Assembly: GCA_025331565.1 (NCBI GenBank)
Contig: JAFREQ010000043.1
Location: forward strand, 4,411,001-4,475,000
Reading direction: 5' to 3'
DNA from: Holacanthus passer
Lineage: Eukaryota; Chordata; Actinopteri; Pomacanthidae
DNA: 64,000 nucleotides
Part shown: piece after piece, positions 38,168-46,384 of the stretch
Layout of the letters: each line of letters begins with the position of its first letter
How positions within the stretch are numbered: position 1 is the stretch's first letter
Program-made: the position numbers and the translations under genes
The notes under the pieces: generated by a model
What the model was told of the DNA's origin: nothing
Databases searched by the model: none
What the model saw: the letters and a program-made list of their open reading frames with translations, nothing else

Positions 38168-38453
38168 ACTGGAAGTGGATTGTGATGACAGGGCAGATAC
38201 TGACATTTCCATAGCACTGGTATCCAGGATGCCACCTGCTGAAACAGTGCAAGATAGGGTAATGGAAGAAGTCATACATTAATAGTGAGAAGCTGCTTCA
38301 AGTACAGCCTCACAGGGCTGCTGCTGTGACTGCAGATTCTTTGTATCAGTACAACCAGGAGGCACAGTACAGCTTGCCAGCAGTGGGAAGCTTGGTTTGA
38401 ATGAAATGCTGTGGGAACAAAGCCCTTCACACATGACATTCTGTGTATGTGCA

Positions 38454-38523
38454 GGGCTAGTGGCGCAATGGATAACGCGTCTGACTACGGATCAGAAGAT
38501 TCTAGGTTCAACCTGGCTAGCTC
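38454..38523 (+). tRNA. tRNA-Arg(ACG)-like gene, probable pseudogene
   Basis: The 70-base segment folds as a tRNA. The acceptor stem is GGGCTAG/CTAGCTC (one G-T pair). The A-box is TGGCGCAATGG. The anticodon stem is TCTGA/TCAGA around the loop CTACGGA, giving anticodon ACG (Arg). The T arm is CTAGG/CCTGG, but its loop is only five bases (TTCAA) instead of seven, so the B-box is shortened. A T-run follows within 10-20 bases. The intact acceptor, D and anticodon arms argue for recent origin from a true tRNA-Arg gene, and the short T loop argues against function. Confidence 0.7.
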
Positions 38524-38790
38524 AAAGTCACCTTTTGCTTTTACATTACAGGTTTCGAATACTCATTCTCTACATACTGCATATCAAAGTATGGTTACAA
38601 CTGGGAAGAGACAAATGATAGGTCAGTGTACTAAAAGCCATCTTAACCCTTCACTGTCACTCTGATGTTTTTAATCTTTATCTTTCTTTGAAAAACTCAA
38701 TTTGTCCCTTAGGATTATGAAAATGTTACAGGTCTCTAGGTGAGTTACCACGGTAACAAATGATTTTGGGTTCAAAGCCCTCAACTCTGA

Positions 38791-39710
38791 AAACACAGTA
38801 AATAAGTCAGAAGAGTGAAGACAGTTTTCGTCTGTTTATTACGAACTTTTAAAACATAAAACACTATATTTAAACTTTCCCTAGTGCAATAATGTCCTTC
38901 TTCAAATGTCCATTTTCTGTCAACTGTCCCTATTTTGGTTTTTAATAAAACACACATATCAATTTATAAAAATCATAAATTCACGTATCAATTTCATCAC
39001 ACTTACACCAAAACTTACTTGTTCAAGTATATTTCCTCAGCATCAATGCTGGTTACATGGCTACTAACACCATAGTGAAATCAGATCTGATTTATAAAGC
39101 TTTACAAGCTATTAACCCGAAATGTTCCATAAAATAAATGAAAAACATAAATTAGCATCCTTCAGCTAAACTAGCAGGTTAAGCTAGTAATAGAACTTTA
39201 AATGACTAATCAGTGCAAAAACATAAAACACATCACACGTCGGGAATGCTATTTAACTAAATGAAAGTTTCAGTTAAAATCACCAGATTTACCCTTTAAA
39301 CATTAACCCAGCATATTTCTGTAATTAACTTATTCACATAGTTTATGAACGTTACATAACCAGAAATAACCCTCTTTTCAAAATACATCATGTGCCTCAT
39401 CAGTATCTTGAAGCATCTTTCAACTAAAATAACAAGATATCTATCAGGGCCGTAACACTACAAAAATTACTGTATACTGTGCACAATCACGTTATACACA
39501 CTTACGCGACTACACACACACAAACGGGATGCTTCCCGCCGCAAACCGCCGACGCCATTTCCTAAAGTCCCGCCGTCTCTCTAAAAACTTCTTTCTACAC
39601 TCCATTTTTAAACATGCAAATCTACCAACAGACTCATAGCATACTTTCACCGTATGCTGACCTGCAATACTGACCTGCAAACACAGTAAAGAAGTCAGAA
39701 GACTGAAGAC
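38791..39710. repeat. 920-bp segment bounded by 32-33-bp direct repeats
   Basis: The sequence beginning AAACACAGTAAATAAGTCAG at 38,791 recurs at 39,679 (AAACACAGTAAAGAAGTCAG) with two mismatches over about 32 bases, and a TTTTCGTCTG word follows both copies. Between them the DNA is AT-rich but turns CG-richer near 39,520-39,560. It may be a mobile element remnant (for example an LTR-type unit) or a local tandem duplication. No coding domain was recognised. Confidence 0.45.
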
Positions 39711-40085
39711 GTTAACCACCTGTTTCTCTTCCCAATTTTCGTCTGAGGGAAGAAGGAGGGGTCCCCCCCAACTAAGGAGCTGCGTGCAACGACACCTGGG
39801 CTCGTTGGTTCCGCTCTACAGTTTCCTCCAAAATTAATTCTTAAACCCACAACAAAATGTGTAAATAATTACTTTGAATATAAGACTCAGTGTGGAAAAT
39901 ATGCTAGATTCAAATAGCTTAAATAAAGTTGGCAAAATACCCAAATTAATAATAGTTGGAGGGGGGAGTACACATAAGAGTGACCATATATTTTTTTTAT
40001 GAGTACCACAAAAAGCAGCATTAGAAAAACCTTGTGTGGAACTTGACTGTCTTTTGGTGCACATCATTTTCGGGCTGGTATGGGC

Positions 40086-40127
40086 TGGAGATTCTGCTGT
40101 TTATTATTGTGCTGGACAGCCACAGTG
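40086..40127 (+). pseudogene. ighv: IGHV relic 9, framework-3 stub
   Basis: Thirty-five bases reading DSAVYYCAG match the end of family-1 V exons and run into CACAGTG (40121-40127). Nothing upstream of framework 3 and no nonamer at 23 bp (ACTAACTCA) remain. Confidence 0.7.
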
Positions 40128-40578
40128 ACATCTTTGCTCAACTGATTCCAACTAACTCATAGCATTAACGGTTTAACTTCAGTTAAAGTACATTTTCAAT
40201 TTCTGCAATATCCATTTTCATATATAATTTTTAAAAAAATGGGTACATATGCAGAACTTTTGCAGACTTGGGAAATTGGGAAAGAACAAATATTAAAATG
40301 ATTAAGGTTGAGGGGACAGTCCTAAAAAAACATTTATACATGGACTCACACCAGCACATGTCAATAAACATCACCACCCAGATCTCTGTGTTACTAAACC
40401 ATCATCACATCATCAACAATCATCATCCATAAATCCTCTTCATCCATCTTTTTTCTACAGCTTCTTTTCCCCGTTCATTAACATGTTTCTGCTGGAGTGT
40501 ATCCCAGCATGCACTAGTGAGAGGCAGAGAAATCTCCTGGACAGGTTAACAGTGTCTCACAGAGCTTCAAACACAACC

Positions 40579-40776
40579 ACCAGGAAAAGGACTGGAGTGG
40601 GTTGCCCACATTTCTGCATCAAGTGGAAGCACTAAAGCTTATTCCCAATCAGTCCAGAATGGCTTCACCATTTCCAGGGACAACAATGTCAACCAGGTGT
40701 ATCTGCAGATGAACTGATGAATATTGTGCTCGAGATCCACAGTGACACAGGAAGTCACAGATCTGGACATAAAGCA
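40579..40776 (+). pseudogene. ighv: IGHV pseudogene 10
   Basis: Homology covers GKGLEWVAHISASSGST, SQSVQNGFTISRDN and VYLQMN, then an in-frame TGA and a deletion that removes most of framework 3 before ATATTGTGCTCGAGATC. The RSS is CACAGTG 40738-40744, 23 bp, with a poor nonamer CATAAAGCA (40768-40776). There is no leader or framework 1. It is more diverged from the intact V segments than the other family-1 relics. Confidence 0.8.
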
Positions 40777-40963
40777 CTACAGATGTCACTGTCACAGTAA
40801 CTGACAGAAAGTGCTATAAAACCATTTTATACAAGTTATTTTTTCAGAGCCCCCTAATTCAGAATATGTGATACATCTGCCCACACTATGCTTCCATCAC
40901 AACTTGTCCTGAGCTGAGGGAAAAAGTGAGTTCACACATCGTCAGGTCGATCGTCTCGTGTCA

Positions 40964-41142
40964 TGAGGCTGAGCAGCATTTTATCTGTAAGAACAGTAAC
41001 AACACATTATCTTTACTGACCCCTCAACAATAAAGCTTTTGAAAACTAATATTCCAGAGTTTGACGCTACAGTTATATCCAACATGGTCTGAATAAAGGA
41101 TGGAAACCACCTTTTAGTTGGCGTTGTATCAATATATTAAAG
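40964..41142. repeat. Copy of the flank found behind V pseudogene 4
   Basis: About 175 bases (from GAGGCTGAGCAGCATTT to ATCAATATATTAAA) match 32,287-32,461 with only a few differences. The duplication links the region just upstream of the IgT D segment to the V4 pseudogene and shows that V-flank DNA was copied to the D-proximal side. Confidence 0.75.
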
Positions 41143-41415
41143 ATAAAAATAAGAAGATCTTGGTGTCATTTTTAATTTCAGTTCTTCAGATTAAAATATG
41201 TACACAATCCATGTCACGATATACTAACGACAGATAGTGATAGATTATAAATTTAAAAACAATGATAAATTGTAAAATAAGTGTAAAGAAAATGCAAAAT
41301 CAGCAACTTATAACTTTACATATAGTTTTATTCATTAGAATTTAATTTTTGCAGTGTTCTTACCCACTGCTGACAGTACAGGTCCCCTGAGTCTCCAGGG
41401 CTGCAAACAGTGTTT

Positions 41416-41484
41416 GGTTTTTGTAATAGGGTTTATCACAGTGATATGGGTTGGGACACTGAGATACAGATCCATACAAAAACC
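41416..41484 (+). other. ighd: IGHD segment of the IgT cluster with 12-RSS on both sides
   Basis: The 5' signal is GGTTTTTGT (41416-41424), a 12-bp spacer and CACAGTG (41437-41443). The D core is ATATGGGTTGGGA (41444-41456). The 3' signal is CACTGAG (41457-41463), 12 bp, ACAAAAACC (41476-41484). Both nonamers are perfect. It is the only D between the V cluster and the IgT J, so it is presumably the Dtau used for IgT heavy chains. Confidence 0.92.
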
Positions 41485-41812
41485 TAAGAGCAATAATCCT
41501 ATTCTCTTCCACTCCTGTGAGGGAAAACGAAGGACAGGACAAAATATTTCTCATTGGAATATGAGGTAACTACTATGTTTTTCATTTTCAATCGGAAGAC
41601 TAGTCATTAAAAGTTAGTTAATTAGTAGTTTAAAGTCACAGTTAGTGCACAGATGTAAATGTTATCTTTCAGTAAATCTTAACTAAATCGGCACTGATTA
41701 AGAATCAACACAAAGCACATGTTCACGGGATGACATCGGGATATAATAGTGAGCAGGAATTTAGTGTTTTTCAAACATTAATAATATTTGAACACATTTC
41801 TCTGGATCATCA

Positions 41813-41899
41813 GGTTTTTGTTCAGGCAGTAAGTGGAGATGCAGCACTGTGTTGCTTTTGACTACTGGGGTCAAGGGACTGATGTCACCGTATCTTCTG
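41813..41899 (+). CDS. ighj: IGHJ segment of the IgT cluster
   Basis: The 23-RSS is GGTTTTTGT (41813-41821), a 23-bp spacer (41822-41844) and CACTGTG (41845-41851). The J core is 41852-41899 and reads AFDYWGQGTDVTVSS with the WGQG motif, then a strong donor GTAAGT at 41,900 in phase 1. It joins the C1 exon at 43,255 (G + AA = Glu). No second J is seen in the 1.35-kb intron. Confidence 0.95.
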
Positions 41900-42629
41900 G
41901 TAAGTCACATTTAAACATCATATTTGTAGAGAGCAGTTTATTTTTCTTTTTTTAAATGTGAAATTGGTGGTAGAGAACTGATGGTCTTATTTAGTTTAAT
42001 CCCGAAGTTGGACAAACTCGAGGGCTGCAGCTGTTTCTTAGAAAGCATACATCTTTATTATTCAGTACATTTTTATTACTGTTGATATTAATTATACACC
42101 ATAACATGTCATTTTTACAAGAAATTAGCAGAAATCTGATCATAGAAATACATATTTTATTTGTGTGTTTGACAACTCTTTTATTTACTGTTAACTAAAA
42201 CCATAACTAAAAGGTCATCAACATGCTCAGTTTAACAGTTTAATAATTAATCTACATTATAATAAGGTCTCGATTCAACAGGTCCTGATTAAATGTTGGT
42301 TTAATAATACTAATACTAAAAATAATCTTTTAATTATCATTTTTCAATGCAGTTGTCTTAATCTTCACTTTGTAAACTGACTACTGTCATAGCTGCCAGT
42401 GTGTCTCAGTCTTTGACGATTTCTGTAATACTATTATTCAATAATCATATATTCTTTTCATACTTCATTCATTTATTCATCATTAGTTACTATTAAAATA
42501 TGCATTTAAGCTTTTACATGAATCTACATAAATAAGACATTTAGAAATTTTCATGGTTCCCAGTTTCATGGTTATATCACATATATTGTAGTTATTTGTA
42601 TGATTAAAAAATTTTTTTTTTTTAACTAT

Positions 42630-42760
42630 GGAAGACTTTGGGTCTCCATTTTAATTCTGAGGTTGGACTAGAGATAAAATCCCTGTTGGGTTTCTCATAC
42701 GTGATTTCCTCCCAAAGAAAACTCTCAAGTGGACCGATGCCAGACACAGGACCGTTTTTG
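42630..42760 (+). pseudogene. Decayed C1-like exon in the J-C1 intron
   Basis: In frame from 42,675 the DNA reads DKIPVGFLIRDFLPKK followed by LKWTDA, colinear with the functional C1 (DKITVGCLARDFYPKH, FQWTNA) at about 43,310-43,385. The first intradomain Cys is replaced by Phe and one codon is missing. The region before it aligns more loosely and the match fades after 42,760, so the second Cys and the 3' splice site are lost. It is a partial duplicate of an immunoglobulin constant-domain exon. Confidence 0.65.
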
Positions 42761-43254
42761 TTAAGCTGATTCATTGTAAGAGTGCAGTATCAAATATTGT
42801 TGTCCTTGCATAAACTCAGGTTCAATCTGTTTATCTGTATGCTGAACAGATAAACAAATATAATCAAGGGGACACTTTTTTATCAACATGTTTATCAATT
42901 AAAATGATCTTCACGTGAGATTTCTCTCTCTTTTGTTTCATCATGCAAACTAGCACCAGTGTCATACTATCCTAACTTATTAAGGATTATAAAGTAAACC
43001 ATAAGGTAATAAGTATTTCTACGATGGTTTAGATAATGATGCCTATGGTGCAGGGAAACGATCACGTTTCAGCTGCAGAGTTTTAACATAATCAATGACA
43101 CGTGTACTGTTGTAATGATTACATGGTTATGATTACAACAAGGGAGCATGTTATTCACAGTATAAATATTTGTAATTAGCTTTTAGACAAGCTATTAGTT
43201 ATCTGTGATCTTTAATATGCCTATGTTAGTATTTACGTGTTTCCTCTTTTACAG

Positions 43255-43545
43255 AAACAGCCAAGGCACCAACTGTGTTCCCTTTGATTCGGTGCCAAGA
43301 TGGGTCTGATGATAAAATCACCGTTGGTTGTCTTGCACGTGACTTCTACCCAAAGCATCTTACTTTCCAGTGGACCAATGCCAGTGGGACCAGCCTGACT
43401 TCTGTGCAATATCCACCAGCTGAGAAAAACAACCTCTTTACAAGAGTCAGTTTGATTGAAGTATCAGTGTCTGACTGGAATTCAATGAAGTCTTTTAATT
43501 GTTCTGTGACTCACTCTGGAGCAAAACACGAAGTGAGCCTGCACA
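43255..43545 (+). CDS. ighz: IgT C1 domain exon
   Basis: Ninety-seven residues starting ETAKAPTVFPL. Cys in PLIRCQDG is in the usual position for the light-chain disulfide. The fold cysteines are in VGCLARDF and FNCSVTHS with Trp in FQWTNA. Two N-glycosylation sequons (NAS, NCS) are present. Acceptor ACAG at 43251-43254; donor GTATGT at 43,546. Confidence 0.92.
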
Positions 43546-46384
43546 GTATGTGATTTTTAACTTACTATCATAGTGCTGTTATGCTTCTGAGGCCAAATAC
43601 ATCACGATGTTTACTTTGTTTTGATTTTAAAATGCTCAGTAAAAATTTCTGTTTCTCATGTTTATGTTTATGTTTATGTTTTCTGTTTCTCATGTCTGGT
43701 ATTTTACACAATTTTCCTGTAATTCTAAAATGAACAATTTCAGAATGATGCCAATTAAAGCATGTATCTCTGGATTCTGCTCTTTTCTCCCACATGCTTA
43801 GAGTCCTCATTCCCTCCAAAGCTAACTTTGCTGTCTGTGCCTGGAAGAGACACTCAGACCCTGGTGTGTACAATTGAGGGATTTCTTCCAGAACAACTGT
43901 CAGTGAAATGGAAAAAGAACGCAAACTACATAACTGGCTTCACTAATTTCCCCCCCCAATCAACTGGAGGCGTATATTCAGCTGTCAGTGTTCTGAAGGT
44001 CAAGAACACAGACTGGGAGAGTAAAGCTGTTTACACGTGTGAGGTGACGCACAAGGAAACGCCATATATAAAGAAGATCTCTAAAGGTACGGGACTGCTA
44101 CAGTCATTATATAATACTGTTACTGTAACTCAGTCAGCTGTTAGTGACATAATAGTACACAGTATGAGAAGTTTTACTGTCATACTGAATTTCCAGATGT
44201 TTTTTCTCTTTTATGCAGCTCCTATCACACTGACACTGAACCAACCGAGTCCCAAAGACATTTTCAGCAACAACCAGGCAAAGCTGAAGTGTGTCATTAC
44301 TGGGCAAGACGAGAGCACTGTAAATGAAATTAAAATCTCTTGGCACATTGACGGAGAAAATGTGGCCAAAAACATTCAGGAATCAAGAGGGTCCGAAGGC
44401 GGACAGCACAGCAAAATCAGCACAATGACCTGCAATCGCACTGTGTGGCAGAGTGTCAACAAAGTTAACTGTTTTGCTATTAGAGATGACATAACTCTAG
44501 TTACTCAAGAGCTGACTGTCCACAAAGGAGGTACGTTACTGAGTGATAGAAGCTGATTGGTTGATCTGTAAGTCTGGGGAGGCAGCCAACTTACACACAC
44601 AAACGTGTCATAATCTATGCATAGCAAAAATAAGCTTATACATGAACCTCCCTGGTAAACTGAGTATCTCTTTCAGATGGAAGGAAGCCAAAAGTGACAG
44701 TTCATGTCCTCCCAGAGGAGGCCATTGACCAAGGAGATTCAGCTGAGGTCACTCTGGTGTGTCTGGTCTCCAGTCCTGTGCTGCAGGATTACTACATTGC
44801 CTGGTCAGAATATAGTGGACAAAAGACCAGCATGTATACGGATGGCATTACCTCCCCCCCTCAGAAGACCGAACGTGGCTACTCAGTCACAAGTGTTTAC
44901 ACCACCACCAAGGAAAAGTGGAACAAGCTTAAGTTTGAGTGCAACGTCTGGCCTGCTGGCAGTGATGAGTCCATGATACCACAAGACGTGTCTAAGGCCC
45001 AGGGTAACTCCATTGAATGTAACAAAAAGTAGATTCAGCTTTAAATGTGGTATTTTGTGCTAATGTGTTGTTCTGTCTGTGTGTACCGCCATGGGATCAT
45101 GTGCACTCTGTGATGTCATCAGTCTTGTGATTGTTTAAAAAAAAAAAAAAAAAAAAAAAGCCAAGAGCCAACATGTCAATCTAATTTGGTTTGTCGTCGT
45201 ATTGTGTTTCAATCTGTCTTTGTCACAATGTCTAACAGCTTGTGTGCTGCCTGTTTCAAATAAATGTTGCATGGAGACACTTGTGTTACATGTTCATGAA
45301 TGACTTCAGTGTTTTAAATCCCACTGAAAAGCAAGCACAAAGTCACGTTAGTATACTATGCTGCTCCACTGTTGAACCGTCAACACAAGACATGTGAACA
45401 AAGAGTGAATAATAGATTCCAGCTTATGAGCACTATTCAACACACACACACACCTCATCTAATCACTTATACCTTCCTCTTCTTATATTTGGCTCTAGAC
45501 ACAAAACTGAGTTTTGCTCTGAGCTGCACAGACGATGCCATTGAAGAGGATGAGTTCAGCAGTCTGTGGTCCACAGCCTCCTCCTTCATATTCCTCTTCA
45601 TATCATCTGTCTTCTATAGCATGATATTCAGCCTGGTCAAGGTAAACATGCAGGCCTTTTTCTGCATTTCAGTTATACTAAGAACTAAAGACTGTATAGT
45701 ATAAAATACAGCATTGATATATTCAGTTACAACAAATAAACTGTTTGACAAAGTACATTACAAGTTAGAAAATAAAGACCAGCCATGAAACAATAAAACA
45801 TGAAAGTGAGTTAATTTTGATTTACTCCTTTTTGCATAGTTTTTCTATGTTGCCAAAGTCTCTGCCCAACAAGAATGTGCAAGGATAAGTTAGTGATTTT
45901 CTGTCTGTGCTTGTGACGGACTGCCAACATTTCCAGGTTTGTCCAGTTTTGTGTGCACAAGATCCCGAAAAGGGATAAAACTGTAGTGTAAATAAATGCA
46001 TCTATGTAGCTTAATAAATCAGACAAAAGAGAAAAAAAGAAAACTTAACTGATTATCAGAACTATCTGAAAAGTTAACCAGCTCAGAATCATTCTCTGTG
46101 ACTGGTGCATTACTCTATCAGGTTACAGTGTGCTGGTTTGTGTGTTTTAAATATTCTATGGCACATACATAAATATTAACAATTACACACAAGATAAAAC
46201 TTTTTGCGCAAGTTCTTTAAAAAATGTTCTTAAAATGAACCATCCAGTCCAACAGTTAATACACAAACTCCAGACTGAAGAGCAATCAGATTTCACCACT
46301 GTTAAACAAACAATGTACATTTTTTTTAATTGTTTTATGTTTTTGTTTTTGTTTTTTGTTTATTTTCAGATGAAGAGACAATAA
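43255..46384 (+). CDS. ighz: IgT/IgZ heavy-chain constant gene, secreted and membrane forms
   Basis: The coding exons are C1 43255-43545, C2 43802-44086, C3 44219-44530 and C4 44677-45032 (secretory stop), with membrane exons 45499-45641 and 46370-46384. All splice junctions are AG/GT in phase 1 except TM1-TM2 (phase 0). Each domain keeps the Cys-Trp-Cys core of an Ig C1-set fold. Four constant domains, a private D-J just upstream and a further D array downstream are the teleost IgT arrangement; IgM in teleosts joins its membrane exon to C3 and would be followed by Cdelta, neither of which is seen. The product is the heavy chain of a B-cell receptor and secreted antibody, in several fish tied to mucosal surfaces (known biology, not visible here). 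Confidence 0.9.
43802..44086 (+). CDS. ighz: IgT C2 domain exon
   Basis: Ninety-five residues. The core is LVCTIEGFLPEQLSVKW and YTCEVTHKE. The domain is complete, so this species has not lost the C2 exon that is missing or hinge-like in some teleost IgT genes. Acceptor TTAG, donor GTACGG. Confidence 0.92.
44219..44530 (+). CDS. ighz: IgT C3 domain exon
   Basis: About 104 residues, starting APITLTLNQPSPKDIF. The core is LKCVITG, ISWHID and VNCFAIRD. One sequon, CNRTVW, is seen. Donor GTACGT at 44,531. Confidence 0.92.
44677..45032 (+). CDS. ighz: IgT C4 domain exon and secretory tail
   Basis: About 118 residues starting DGRKPKVTVHVLPEEA. The core is LVCLVSSP, IAWSEY and FECNVWP. The secreted form ends GNSIECNKK before TAG at 45030-45032; the Cys in the tail could support polymerisation. 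A donor (AGG|GTAACT) at 45003/45004 lies inside the exon just before the tail and is in phase 1 with the membrane exon, so the membrane form would drop the secretory tail. Confidence 0.92.
45259..45264 (+). terminator. Polyadenylation signal for secreted IgT
   Basis: AATAAA lies 227 bp after the secretory stop and before the membrane exons, where competition between cleavage here and splicing to TM1 would set the secreted/membrane ratio. A run of about 20 A residues at 45,138-45,159 lies between. Confidence 0.6.
45499..45641 (+). CDS. ighz: IgT membrane exon 1
   Basis: Acceptor CTCTAG at 45493-45498. The exon reads DTKLSFALSC, an acidic stretch with EEDEF, then SSLWSTASSFIFLFISSVFY and SMIFSLVK. 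The acidic linker followed by a transmembrane helix rich in Ser/Thr/Phe is typical of B-cell-receptor heavy chains that pair with CD79. Donor GTAAAC at 45,642. Confidence 0.9.
46370..46384 (+). CDS. ighz: IgT membrane exon 2, cytoplasmic tail
   Basis: After TTTTCAG the exon reads ATG AAG AGA CAA TAA, giving a tail ending VK-MKRQ in phase with membrane exon 1. The very short basic tail is the usual form for membrane IgM and IgT. A 3' UTR follows; its polyA site was not located with confidence. Confidence 0.7.
   Translation: MKRQ

Noticed and set aside
40121..40127. CACAGTG taken as a possible second D for IgT
   Set aside because: The sequence before it encodes DSAVYYCA, the end of a V framework 3, and there is no nonamer on either side at 12 bp.
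43275..45032. Constant exons considered as IgM (Cmu)
   Set aside because: C1-C4 are preceded by a single private D-J and followed by a D array and not Cdelta. The membrane exon is phase-matched to C4, not C3. The arrangement fits IgT.
45138..45160. A-tract considered as the tail of a processed retrocopy
   Set aside because: It lies in the 3' UTR of IgT before the polyA signal, and the IgT gene has introns. It is a simple A run.
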